51,059 nt of DNA, from NCBI GenBank assembly GCA_014084085.1, contig NPFB01000021.1, positions 373,863-424,921 on the forward strand, read 5' to 3'. The stretch comes from Hondaea fermentalgiana. Its lineage: Eukaryota > Sar > Bigyra > Thraustochytrida > Thraustochytriidae. The position numbers were made by a program, and so were the translations under genes. The notes beneath the pieces are model-generated. The model had not been told where the DNA came from, did not search any database, and was given only the letters and a program-made list of their open reading frames with translations. This document shows positions 37,905 to 48,492 of this stretch, in pieces (the stretch's first letter is position 1; each line of letters begins with the position of its first letter).

Positions 37905-38837
37905 TCAGGCTGCAAGATGTCTATTTGTGGCTTGGTTTGCAAGAATTTTACGAAGAACCGTGGGTTCTCGAACAAGCTCGCCATCGCGCCCAAGCTGAGT
38001 GCGGGACCGCGCTGGTTTTGGGCTGAAGAAGATGAGATCGTTCGAGTGCTCGGCCTGTTTGCCGACAAGCTCATTTCCCTTTGCGTCAGGCTTTTCGGCA
38101 TTCGAGGCACGATCGGGCGGCGGCACGCTAAAGGGATCAAAGCAAGACAGTGAAGGCCGTCGGATGGAGAATGCGCGCCGCGCTTCCACATCGTCGAGCA
38201 GAGGCTCGGATGGTAGTCCCTGCCAGCTCGCACGTCGATTCGGGATGTCTCCACTTGTGTCCAGAGCCCATGATCCGCTCGTATCATTTTCGTGGTGTAC
38301 GCACGAGTTCGGCAGGGAAACGTGAGTGCTCTGTCCAGTGAGGTTTGTATTTGTAGATGGCGCGTTGCAGGTGGTTGTCATCTGTAGGTGCATTTCGAGA
38401 GACTCGAGACGTGCGAGCGTTTGCACGCGGGCAAAGACGAGACTTTTGAGCAGATCCCGGGCATTTGGACTCTGAAGGAGTGTCGGGAGCGGTTGCGGGA
38501 GACTTTGGCTCTGTGCGAGTTCGCAGAGACGTGTCAGTGCTTCTTCGGCCGGAGCATTGCCTGCAGAGCTACTCAGGAGAGTAGATACCATGTCAGGGCC
38601 AAGTGCTTGGGCGAGGAAGCGCAAGACGGGATCTCGCGTGCAAGATGCGGCAAACCAGACAAGGTCCATCCTCGAGAGCAGAGGCGGGGCGGCAGGGCCG
38701 CCCCGTGGATTGTTTGGGAGCGCGCGCGCACGCACAAAATCGAGTCTCGAACGCGCGTGCGGAGCCCGCGATGGTAGAAATGGTAGCGCCGCCCGCGGCC
38801 TCGCGCGAAGCGAGATGGCAGACTGCCAGATTGACAT
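37905..38837 (-). CDS. hypothetical protein, helical N-half and Ser/Pro-rich C-half
   Basis: The 310-residue product has no recognised domain. Residues 1-56 are Arg/Pro/Ala-rich and could be a targeting peptide or simply 5' UTR. A second ATG (38669) starts MDLVWFAASCTRDPVLRFLA. Residues 57-150 look helical (ALTRLCELAQSQSLPQPLP, LLKSLVFARVQTLARLESLE). The C-half is Ser/Pro-rich with basic phosphosite-like words (NRRASW, SIRRPS) and ends PTVLRKILANQATNRH. It converges on the glutaminase-like gene, fitting the alternating pattern. The two-thirds of the frame after residue 57 have a balanced composition, which supports a real gene. Confidence 0.6.
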   Translation of the reverse strand: MSIWQSAISLRARPRAALPFLPSRAPHARSRLDFVRARALPNNPRGGPAAPPLLSRMDLVWFAASCTRDPVLRFLAQALGPDMVSTLLSSSAGNAPAEEALTRLCELAQSQSLPQPLPTLLQSPNARDLLKSLVFARVQTLARLESLEMHLQMTTTCNAPSTNTNLTGQSTHVSLPNSCVHHENDTSGSWALDTSGDIPNRRASWQGLPSEPLLDDVEARRAFSIRRPSLSCFDPFSVPPPDRASNAEKPDAKGNELVGKQAEHSNDLIFFSPKPARSRTQLGRDGELVREPTVLRKILANQATNRHLAA

Positions 38838-40016
38838 GATTGTCGGTCGAATGACGAGGCCCGATCAGCTTCGCGAATAGCTACGCGAACAGCTAAGCAA
38901 GTCTTGGGGCATTCTTCGGGTTATCCAGGCGCGCCTCGGATGTACCCCGTCGAGAGGGTTCGCTCGTCATTCATGGAGCAAATGGCTCGATGCAGGGAAG
39001 GCATCTTCGATTCGGGGCACTCGGTGCCCCAGCGTGACGGTGGGCTGGCCGCCTCACGCGCTCGCTATGGCGGCCGAGGTGAGGCACGCGTGACCTGACA
39101 AGAGTCCCAGTAGCAAAGCAAAAGCCTCAGCGGGTTCTGGCGCGCAAGCAAGCAACGCTGTTTTTTTGGAGGTCTACACGCCAAACGTTCTGCTTTTATG
39201 GGGGACTCGCCCCGCGTCTCGCTTGTCTTGGCTGTTTTCTTTTGCGGCTGCGTGGATGTTTACCTGCCTGCCTTTTACGTGTCCTTGTCCTTGCACGTGA
39301 GTGCGTGCGTACGTACGTGTCAGTCTGCCTGCCTTGTGTCCACGTTGCGTGTCTGCGAAGACGGACAGTTGACTTTGCATTTCTGCGATGAGTCTCCAAG
39401 GTCCCCTTGGGACTTGCAGTGGAAAACTTGGGACACAGCGCGGGTCCGCACCGCCTGCCTTCGTCCGCCCGCTTGCCCGCCCCTGCCTGAAAGCCTAGCA
39501 GCGCTGAGGAAGCCTTGCAGTGGGCAGCAGCGGCAACTTTGGGTTCTTGGCAGTGCAGCTAGCGACCGGTGATCGCATCGGGCCGCATGGCGTATTCCCT
39601 CTTGCAGCGCGCTGGCAGCGGTGTCGCACACGCTATTGTCAATGTCATGAGCGTGCGTCTACTACCGGCAGAGATCGAGTCCTCAGGGATCGCGGACGTA
39701 GAGACTCGTCAAGAAGAGAATCAAGAGCTACATTCGGGTTCCTCAATATTTTTTATTAAAAAAAAAAAAAGTCGCAGATCTCAGCTGCAAGATTGATTGC
39801 GACAATCGCTTCAGGACTGTGCGAGATTGCGTGCGATCGATGCTCCAAGTTTTGAGGATTCGTCGCTCGCAGTCGCGTGCAGCCACCAAGGATTTCAGAG
39901 TCATCGGCGGGAGTCGCCCGCACGACGCGCACAAAGAACCTTGGCGACGCGAGCTCTCGTGCCACCCTTGCGAGCTTTTCCCCATTCGCCGCATTCATTA
40001 ACTTACAGTAAAGGAT

Positions 40017-40196
40017 TCAGCCCGGCAGCTTGAACGGTGCCTGCACGCGCTGCTGCGGCTGCTGCTGCTGCTGCTCGCTGTCGCACTCCCTGGACGTGAC
40101 GCGCAGCAGGCCGTCCTTACAGAATCCTGCTTTTGTCAAGATCTCCCGCTCCGCACGTGGCGATCCGTCAAGAGTCTCTCTCTGTTCGCCCGGCAT
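40017..40196 (-). CDS. weak candidate small ORF or last exon
   Basis: This is a 59-codon frame with a balanced composition (MPGEQRETLDGSPRAE, then ILTKAGFCKDGLLRVTSREC) and a short poly-Gln before the stop. It stands out from the Arg/Ala-rich noise around it. A CCCCGGCCAG possible acceptor lies about 35 bases upstream. No family is recognised. It may be chance. Confidence 0.2.
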   Translation of the reverse strand: MPGEQRETLDGSPRAEREILTKAGFCKDGLLRVTSRECDSEQQQQQPQQRVQAPFKLPG

Positions 40197-43100
40197 ACGG
40201 CGCGAGAACGAGAATGCTGACGTGAGTCTGGCCGGGGAGCCCGGGAGGAGGCAAGGAGTGCGAGGCAAAGCAAGGCAAAGCAACTTGAACGCGAGACATC
40301 TTGGAATGTAAAATGGAAAGGTTGGAGCGAGCAGCCTGAACGAGCCGGGATCGAGGCATCTCGAGCACGCACCCTCTTCGCCGCGAACGGGCTGTGAAGG
40401 ATCGATCGACCGTTCCGCCGCTCCGAGCAACCTTTTCCTGCGCGCCTTCAAGCTGCAGCTGATTGAGCGTGTATGTAACATATACATCCATCCACTCATG
40501 AGCCTGAGCCCTCACGAGTGTCGCATCGCGTGGTGTTGCGTCGCGTGGTGTCGCGTCTTGCCGAGTCCTGGCGCCGCTGCACCGGCAGCGGCAGCGCGAC
40601 CGCTTGCGAGATCTGCAAGGCGGCGTGCGGCAAGGTGCGCGTGCACGTGCTCGTGCTGCGCGTCCGTGGCTCTTGTTAGCTGCTCCGTCGCACCGAGCGG
40701 GCTGCGAGCATTTTCGCTCTTGACGATCGATCGAACGAACGATCGAACGAACGACCGTCTGCGCGCCGTGACGATTCCCCGCGCGCTCTACGTACCTTCT
40801 CAAGCTCGCGGCGGCAGCGGTGCGCGAGGCAGGCAGCCACGCCGCTGGGCTCGCCGACCAGGCCCGAGTGGCTGCGCGAAGCGGCCTCCGCCCGTGCCGT
40901 GAAGAGTGCGCGCGACCTCCCACCCTTTCAACTTCTTTCTTTTTCTTCTTTTACTTTATTTTTCTGATGGAGCTGTTTTTTCTTCGCCAGCCCGTCGACA
41001 CAAGGGCGCCGTCGACACAACGGCGAGCGGTCGACGGCCTGCCGTGAGCAGTCGGCCTCGCTGCGAGCGGCAGCGGCGACCAATAGACGGAGGTCGGCGT
41101 CACGCAGGGCGGGCGAATGCGGCTCGAAGTCGCTCGCGCGTCGTCTGGATGCTCGCTGCAGCTACAGGCTCACGAGCGCCTGCCGGCCAGTGGAGGATTG
41201 CTGAATGAATGAATGAATAAAGCGAAGCGACGAGGGAGACGCCCGGGTTTCACTTACTGTTAGGCCAACTGATAGTTCGCTCATTCGCCCATCAAGGCCA
41301 GCCACGCTGGCTTAGAGTGGTGCCAATGCGACGCGCCGCGACGCAACGCATCGCAACGCAATGGAACGCAGGAAACACCGAGGTCACGGCACATCTTGAG
41401 CAATTCTCGGCAGTGGCGACAGGGAGGCAGGACAAGTATAAGAAGCCTTGGATGGACGGCCAAGAAAAAGGCGAGCGTGGCAAGCGACACGACGGCCTCC
41501 GCATCGGGGCCTGGTTCTCCTGTGGTCGGTCGGTCGGTCGGTCCTCCAACGCAAAACGGCTCCAAGGCACGGTCCCCGGCATTTTTGTCTGGCTGGCAGC
41601 CTGGTCTTCAATGTATGAATGAACGCAGGCTATGAAATACCTCCTTGCTCGTCCTCTGCGTGTACAACATACCACTGCTGCTGCTGTTGCTGCTGCTGCT
41701 TGGGGGAAATCGCCACGTTCACCCTCGCCATCGATCAGAGAAAGAATTCTTTGCGAGCAACCCCTGCGACGCACCCTTCGAATTAGCTCACAAGCATGCT
41801 GCCGTCCAGCTGCAGCAGTCCGCAGCCGCCAGTGGTGTGGCCGCTGCCGCTTGGCCCAGCGGCCGATCGGGATGCCTCGAAGACTTTGCTCGGCGATGTC
41901 CAAAACGCAGGGTAACGCGGCCCGAGCAAGCAAGGCCCGCTCACAGTATCGACAGTATCGTCTGCCTTTTGCTGCACCTCGGCCGGCCAGAGCCAGCTAG
42001 TTCCGAGTCCGCTTTCGCGTGTCCGGCTCTGCACCTGTCCTGCGGCGCGAGCAGCGTGTGCCGTGGCCCTGCGCAACCCACGCAACCCAGGCCACGATTA
42101 CTTACCTTTCTCTCTGCGCCCATCCCTCCCTTGAGCGAGTTTCCTGTCCACGCCCGCAGCGCGAGACGGAGCTGGCTGGCCGCTCTGCCATCGGTCGCTC
42201 GCTGCCTTGTGTTGCCTGCGTTGCCTGCGTTGCTGTTGCTTGCATTTTGGCTGGATGTTATGGACGATCGAGCCTGTTCGTCTCGCGCCGCGTGCCATGC
42301 TCGTAGGGGCGAGCAATGGCCAGCGTTTCTTGCAGCTGCAGCTGGTTGCCCGCGACTCGGTCTGCAGCTGCGGCAAGAGGGGGGAGGGAGACGGGCGCCA
42401 GGCAGTCAGCCTCTTGGTCAAAAAGGGATTCATTCACTCGCTCTCGGAATCGGAGGCCTTCAATGGCAGCCGTGCCGGCATGGGAGCACGCGCCCCGGAG
42501 CGAGCGAGCGAGCGAGCGTGCATGTGCACGCAAGTAGTTTCGCTCGCTAAGAGGCAGAACGCACAGTGCGTGCGTGCTTGCGTGCGTTGCGTACGTGCTT
42601 GCGTCCGCACTGCAGCTGGTAGGCCTGCAAGTTCTTGATATCGCGCTGTTATCTCTCGGCCGGCCGGCCTCCACCCGCTCCTCTGTGCTTTCGCTTCGCC
42701 TCGCCAGCGACCATGGCGACCGACCGACCGACCGCCCTACGCACGAGCGACGCACAGCGACCGCGGCCGCCGTCGCGAAAAGGAAAGGAAAGGAAGGTTT
42801 CGTGGCGGAGGCTGGCCGACCTGGCCCCGTCTCGGCTCGTCTCTCGCGTCTCTCCTGGCTCCGTCTCTCGCCAGGCGCCTCGCGTCGACCACAAAAAAAA
42901 AAGAGAGTGCTTCCTGCAGCGACTGCCAGCCAGGCGCCGGGTCTTGAGATTGCGTTTCTGGCCGCAGATTCTTCCCGTCGCCCCCCCCGCGCGGAGGAAG
43001 AAGGAGAAGCTGCAGGAAGGCCCGCCGGTCCAGCTGGCAGGTGTGGGCCCCCGCTTCCAAGACACGGACGGGGCGGCGCAAGACCGAGACCAGGACCGGG

Positions 43101-44771
43101 GCCGGGGCCGGCAACACGCACAGCGGCGGCGGCAGCCGGCACCGGGATGGCTGCGCCGTTCGCGCCCAACGCTGGACGCGGAGAAGGGCAGCTTCCCTGC
43201 TGCGGCTGGTTGAGAGTGAATAGATGCTGGGCCGGCACTAGCGCGTCGCCAGCGATGCCTCCGTGGCTTGGCGGGCCGCTCAGATCTGCGACCTCACGAT
43301 TTGTAAGAAATGAAAAAAAGGAGACTTGGAAAGAAATTTTGAAAAATTCCAAAGGCGAGAACTTTTGTAGGCTGCAGCGGGTTCAAAACAGACCCCGCAT
43401 GGCGTGCTCGCGCCAGAAGCAGCGGCCGCGCGACCCCTTGTCGGAGGCGTCTAAGACGCTCTAGCTGGCTGCTGCTGCTGCTCGCGTTGTACAATAATCA
43501 GCGAGCAGCATCAGGCCAGCCATGCGAGCAACCAAGCCTGTCGAGCGTCTTTGCTTGTTTCTCCCGGGTCCCTGACCGTTCAAATTCCAAGTCCCATGGT
43601 GCGGGGCCCGACTGCGGGGACGCCCCAAAAGTCTCTCCTGCCAACCTTGACAGAGAATATTTACGAGGCGCGGCACCTCCGGCTCCGCTCCGTCCCCGCC
43701 CCCGTCCGGACGATTCGACGAGTGGTTGCTCAAGTTTCTATGGGTTGTGCTATTGCAAGTCTTGGTTGGCAACGGTGTTCGATTGGCGGTTTCGCCTGTC
43801 CAGCTGCCCTGGCTGACTGACTGGCTGGCTTCGAAAATCCACTTTAGCTTGATCCCCGGGGCGGGTCTAGTACTACAGCTCGTGTCGCTTACTGATGATC
43901 AGGACGCCTCGCCACTTGTCCAGAGTCCAGTGGCACTGCCACGCTTTCTTGGCTGCTCATGAATCAGAAATGGAGGAAGGGAATGAAGAACGGAAACGCG
44001 CCAGTCAGGAGTAGGCGAGTTGCTTGACAGTGAAGCGGGACAAGCTTGCACAGCTCGTAGCATTGAAGAAGAAGAAGAAGAAGCAGAGGAATCCTGCCTG
44101 CCTGCCTCTGCCAATCTGACTGACTGTTTTGAAGAACAGGCATGCATTCGAAGAAGCGATGCGCTGCTGCCAGGCGTGTCTTCCTTCCTTCCTTTTTATT
44201 TTCATCTCTTGCTTACTTGCTTACTTGCTTGCTTTGCTTCCCCTTTTCTCCTTCCTCAGGCGGTCCATCATCACAGATAGCCTAGTCCAAGCGCGGAAGC
44301 CGTCGCTGCTGCAGCTGCTGCAGCCTGCCACCGCTCCCGTCTCACACTGCCACCACGCATGGCTCGCTCGCTCGCTCGCTCAGAAACAGCGCGTGCCCTT
44401 CGCTTCACGCGTGGGATAGAGACGCGATGGGTTGATTGATTCCCGAGCGGCACGACTTGCACGCGCTCGATGGAATGAATGTGACGCTGCGCCCACCTTC
44501 GCTCCAGCTTCTGCTGCTGGCATGGCTGCACTGGGAGCCGCAGCACGCGCGTGCCGGCCTGGACGTCCGATTGGCTTCTCTGCAAGAGAAGGATTCATCG
44601 GTTCATTCATTTGGCTCCTCTCTACAGCAGAAGCAGCAGCAGCAGCAGCTGCAGCAGCAGGATAACTTGCTTCCATGGCGTGTGTAGGCAGGCTGGCCTA
44701 GCCTGCGCGTGCATGTCCGCGCCCGCAGCGCAGCGAGCTAGCCTGCAGTGATGTGATTGGTCGGCCCTTGC

Positions 44772-44810
44772 TCTCCCTCCCTCCATCCCTCCATCCCTCC
44801 ATCCACCCAT
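44772..44810. repeat. (CCATCCCT)n repeat
   Basis: An octamer-like pyrimidine repeat followed by CATCCA words to about 44850, inside the gene-poor region. Confidence 0.85.
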
Positions 44811-45954
44811 TCATCGATCCACGCATCCATTTCTGCGTCCATCTGTCCATGCATCCATTCACTGCGAGGCACCCGCCGCGGCCTGCGCCCGCGCCAAGTT
44901 GTGCGCGATGCTGCGGCCCGGCCCGAGTGACTGCCGGGCGTTCCTCGCCGTACCTTCAAGGCCGGAGCGCGGCGCGCCGCGGAGCAGGAGCGGCAGCACA
45001 GATGGAAAGATTTCGGGATTCTCGGCACGTGTCGAAATGGTCTTCTCCTTGCTCTGCCGCTATCAGGACACCAGTGCTCAGTAGTAGTGTAGCTAGCTCC
45101 TTAGAGCGAGCGGGCGAACGGCCAAGCGTCCGCACGCGCTGCGTCGCGTGCATGCGCCAGCGCGCGACGGCGGCCGGCGGCTCGCGCAGGGCTTGCTTGC
45201 TTGCTTGCCTTCTTCCCTCGCTCGCACGGCAGCGGCGCACGCGGCTGCAGGCAGCTGCAGCGGAGACGCGCCTGACGTGCAGGCTGAAAGAAAGAGGGCG
45301 TGGGATGAAAGCGGGAGGCATGAGATGAATCGTTGCAGTGAACGCACCGCGCGAGAGAAAAAAGAATGGACGAAATGAAAAAATAAATGAATAAAGGAAA
45401 GAAAAAGAAGGAAAAGCGTCCCCTCTCCTCCCCCACAGCACCCGCAGCTGACCTCAGAGGATAAGAGGGAACGGCGCGGGAGGCGGCCGGAACGTGGACA
45501 AGAGAATTACCGCATCACACGCGGCTTTGCGGAAGCAAGTGGCACGCGCGTGCAGCAGAGCAGAACAGAGCAGTGCAGAGCAGAGCACGAGCAAGCGGCG
45601 GCGGAAAGCAGAACAGCAGGGAGACCTTCCGTCCAGCACGGCCGCGCGCCCACCCGTGAGCGATCCGAGCCGATCCGGACGAGCGAGCACTCGCCCGCTC
45701 GCCCGGGACGGAAGACAAGACCAGACCAAACCGGAACAGAACAGACCCGACCGACTTAGTCTCGACCAGCAGCTGACAGCCCGCTGGCAGTCCATTCCAC
45801 CCCCGCCCTCCCTGCTCCAATTCCCTAACCCGAGCTCGCCTGCTCGCTTGCTCGCTTGCTCGCGGTGAGCAAAGCAAGCGGCCAGGCAGGCAGCCAGCAA
45901 GCAGCCAAGCAGGCAAAGTAGGCACGAGGCAGGCGAGCAAGGCCCCAGGAAAGC

Positions 45955-48492
45955 ATGGCGCCGTCGCAGAAGAAGGCGCAATCCTGGGCCGCGGTCGCCG
46001 CCCTCGTGGCCAGCGCCGTCATCGCAGGCGCACGTGGATATGGCACCTGCGCGACCGACAGCTGCAACGACTATGTTGAAAGCAATATCTGCGTCGAGGA
46101 CGTCATCAGCGAAAACCAGTACGCACCCTCGACCAGCATGGTGACGATCGGCATCATTCGCGACCTCACGGCAGACAACGGGCCCGATTTCGCAGCCATG
46201 TGTGCCTGGCAGCACGCTAAGGATGCAGGCTTGGATGGTGCTAATGATACCCAGCTCATCTGGCTCGATGCCGGGGAGGATATTACCGGTGGCGTCAGGG
46301 CAGGCCTGTGCATGCGCAAATCGGGAATGAACCTGGCAGTCGGCCCCAGCTACAGCACTGTCGCGCAAGGCGCTGCCATGGTGGGCACCATTTACGAGCA
46401 GAACACCGTCGGTACGGTGTGCACGTCCCCTCTTCTGAACGACACTGACACGTACAGCTACTTTTCCCGCGTCATTGCTTCAGATAACTTTCAAGGATCC
46501 ATGCTGGCGCGCTACGCTGTGGTCGAAAACGATTGGCAAAAGATTGCGACCATTTCCATCGCCACGAACCTGTACTTTTCAGGCATTACCGACGTCTTCG
46601 TAAGCACAGCTGTTGAGCTTGGTGCGGAGATCACGAGCTACACCATCCCCGCCGAGTTCACGCAGAGTCAGCTTGAGGAAGTTCTTACCAAAATCAAGAA
46701 CTCGGGTGTGCGCGTTATCATGGCTGCCATGCTTCCCATGCACGATACCCTCACCGTTGCCAAAAACTTGGACATGCTCGGGGAGGGATGGGGCTGGCTC
46801 ACCACCGAGTCTGCCATTTCCATCCTTTACAGCAACCTTTGGAACTTGCCTGACTCCAAGATTGACGGCATGGAGACCCTCCTCGACGGTGTTATTGGCC
46901 TCGTACCTCGAATGGACACCGAAAGCGACGCGTACACGGCTTGGCAAAGCTGCATTGACGAACACTACAATGACACCACCGGAATGTTCGCTGGCATGGG
47001 CGAAGCCGCCACCTCTCGTGAGGGGTCGGTAAGCGCCGGTCTCGAAACGATCAAGACCATGTGGAATGGCTACTATTATGACGCAATGATGGTCACCATG
47101 AGAGCTTTGGCTTCTCTGGACTCGACCGAACGAATGGATGCCACGGTCGTCCGAGAGGCCATTCGCGACACTCCGTACAATGGAACTTCAGGCTCGATCA
47201 TCATGGACTCTACGGGAGAGCGCACGGAAATGCTCTACGAAATTCTCAATATCTTCAATGAGACATACAATGTGATTGGGTACATCAACTCCGCCGACGA
47301 TTCCATTGTCATGACGCAGAGCGCTCACTTTCCTGGAGACACGCTGGCCGTCCCTGTTGACTACGTTATGGACTGCGATTTGCAAAATGATTACGATCAG
47401 ACGGTCAGCACCTGCCACGGCTCCATGCGGACCATCACCTACACGCAAAACAGCAACGAGTCGATGCGGTACTGTCCCTACATCGAACCGTTTGAGGCTG
47501 CGTGCGACCATGCGCTCTTTACGGACGCCAGTATGCCCCTCGTTGTGGTCGGACTCGTTTTTGTGCTCTTGGCCACCATTTCTCTCCTGGCCTGCTGGAA
47601 CCACAAGGTCATCCGGCTGTCGCAGCGCGAGTTCCTCTTGATCATGATGGTTGGTGCCTTTATTTCTCTCGCAGGCCCTCTTCTGTCCATGGGAACTCTT
47701 GACGAGCTTCGTTGTGCCGCGCTCCCGTGCTTTACTGCAATTGGCTATGTGCTGCTCTTTGGCCCGCTCTTTGTCAAGACATGGCGTGTCAACGTGCTCG
47801 TGCACAACACCAAGCTTCGCCTCATGAAGATCTCCAACCACATGCTGTACCGCCGTCTCTTTGTTCTCATTCTCCTCACCTCTGCGCTCCTCGTTGCCAT
47901 GTTCCTGGTCGATCCTCCGGTGCCCGTGACTGTGCAGCAGACCGTGTCGGACGGTGACGGCACGGTGCACCTCGTCGAGTCTGAGACCTGTGGTGTCGAG
48001 TCCATGACCATGGGAATCCTGGTCATTGTTCTTCTTGGTCTTATGACGGCATACGGTTGCTTTGTTTCGTACAAGATCCGCAATGTCAGCTCCGAGCTCA
48101 GTGAGGCGCGCTGGATTTTCCTTTCCGTCTACAATGGTGCTCTCCTCTCCACTGTCACTCTTTCTATTGTCCTCGGACTTGATCTTTCGTACGCTCAGCT
48201 CCACCTCTACGCCACGCTTGGCATTGTCCTCACTTGCATTGTCACAGTCTGCCTCATCATGGTCCCGAAGCTCATCAACGTGCACAAGGATGTCACGATC
48301 AACGGGTCGTCATCCGACGGGAATCAAAGCTCGTACAAAGTCTCAAAAGGGCCTTCGTACCTCAACAACACCGAGGGCGTCAACACCTACTTGGCAGGAA
48401 CGGAGGGCTCCGGCGGGTATCGTGGATCCTCCTTCGATGGGAGATCCTTTGAGACACCCGCCCCACCTCCATACTCGCAATCCTCTGTATAA
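45955..48492 (+). CDS. class C GPCR, GABA-B-like receptor (ligand-binding domain plus 7TM)
   Basis: The 845-residue receptor has a signal peptide (about residues 1-28, AAVAALVASAVIAGARG). A periplasmic-binding-like ANF-receptor domain spans about 35-480: SMVTIGIIRDLTADNG, LAVGPSYSTVAQGAAMVGTI and NSGVRVIMAAML, with three early cysteines in SCNDYVESNIC and its surroundings. A Cys-containing linker follows. Seven TM helices lie at roughly 528-550, 560-582, 589-609, 636-656, 686-708, 720-741 and 751-773. The cytoplasmic tail is Ser/Gly-rich and ends PAPPPYSQSSV, giving a PPPY (WW-binding) motif and a class-I-PDZ-like SSV end. Family members bind amino acids or related ligands and signal through G proteins; the ligand is unknown. 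No intron is needed. A tandem paralog follows 1369 bases downstream. Confidence 0.95.
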   Translation: MAPSQKKAQSWAAVAALVASAVIAGARGYGTCATDSCNDYVESNICVEDVISENQYAPSTSMVTIGIIRDLTADNGPDFAAMCAWQHAKDAGLDGANDTQLIWLDAGEDITGGVRAGLCMRKSGMNLAVGPSYSTVAQGAAMVGTIYEQNTVGTVCTSPLLNDTDTYSYFSRVIASDNFQGSMLARYAVVENDWQKIATISIATNLYFSGITDVFVSTAVELGAEITSYTIPAEFTQSQLEEVLTKIKNSGVRVIMAAMLPMHDTLTVAKNLDMLGEGWGWLTTESAISILYSNLWNLPDSKIDGMETLLDGVIGLVPRMDTESDAYTAWQSCIDEHYNDTTGMFAGMGEAATSREGSVSAGLETIKTMWNGYYYDAMMVTMRALASLDSTERMDATVVREAIRDTPYNGTSGSIIMDSTGERTEMLYEILNIFNETYNVIGYINSADDSIVMTQSAHFPGDTLAVPVDYVMDCDLQNDYDQTVSTCHGSMRTITYTQNSNESMRYCPYIEPFEAACDHALFTDASMPLVVVGLVFVLLATISLLACWNHKVIRLSQREFLLIMMVGAFISLAGPLLSMGTLDELRCAALPCFTAIGYVLLFGPLFVKTWRVNVLVHNTKLRLMKISNHMLYRRLFVLILLTSALLVAMFLVDPPVPVTVQQTVSDGDGTVHLVESETCGVESMTMGILVIVLLGLMTAYGCFVSYKIRNVSSELSEARWIFLSVYNGALLSTVTLSIVLGLDLSYAQLHLYATLGIVLTCIVTVCLIMVPKLINVHKDVTINGSSSDGNQSSYKVSKGPSYLNNTEGVNTYLAGTEGSGGYRGSSFDGRSFETPAPPPYSQSSV

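Larger units (their letters stand above)
38838..45954. other. 7.1-kb repeat-rich gene-poor region
   Basis: This is the longest stretch without a convincing gene. It is GC-rich with many short tandem runs: CGTACGTACG near 39308, a 13-A run at about 39759-39771, (CTG)n near 41678-41702, GAGC repeats near 42500, GTGC/TTGC words near 42566-42600, (GAA)n at 44065-44082, CTTGCTTA near 44211-44235, (CAG)n near 44632-44660, CCATCCCT near 44772-44810 and GCTT near 45196-45208. Frames of up to 364 codons occur on overlapping strands at once and are Arg/Ala/Ser-rich, so they look compositional. I found no tRNA B-box or transposase motif. The right end is the promoter/5' UTR of the class C receptor gene. 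Confidence 0.55.

Noticed and set aside
39569..39796. A 75-codon plus-strand frame ending in a poly-Lys encoded by the A run
   Set aside because: The lysines come from the 13-A tract and the rest has no recognisable motif; it is more likely a chance frame or retroposed fragment.
41645..43464. Overlapping frames of about 300-360 codons on both strands in the gene-poor region
   Set aside because: Several frames are open at once and all are rich in Arg, Ala, Ser, Pro and Cys, as expected from GC-rich non-coding DNA.
38900..45900. Possible tRNA or small structured RNA genes in the gene-poor region
   Set aside because: I looked by eye for a tRNA B-box (GGTTCGANTCC) on both strands and found only partial matches without an A-box or acceptor stem. 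A covariance-model scan would be decisive.
45454..46368. A 304-codon minus-strand frame across the start of the class C receptor gene
   Set aside because: It overlaps the signal peptide and ligand-binding domain of a well-supported gene and shows no domain of its own.
47188..48285. A 365-codon minus-strand frame under the class C receptor
   Set aside because: It is antisense to the 7TM region, His/Arg/Asp-rich, with no recognisable domain.
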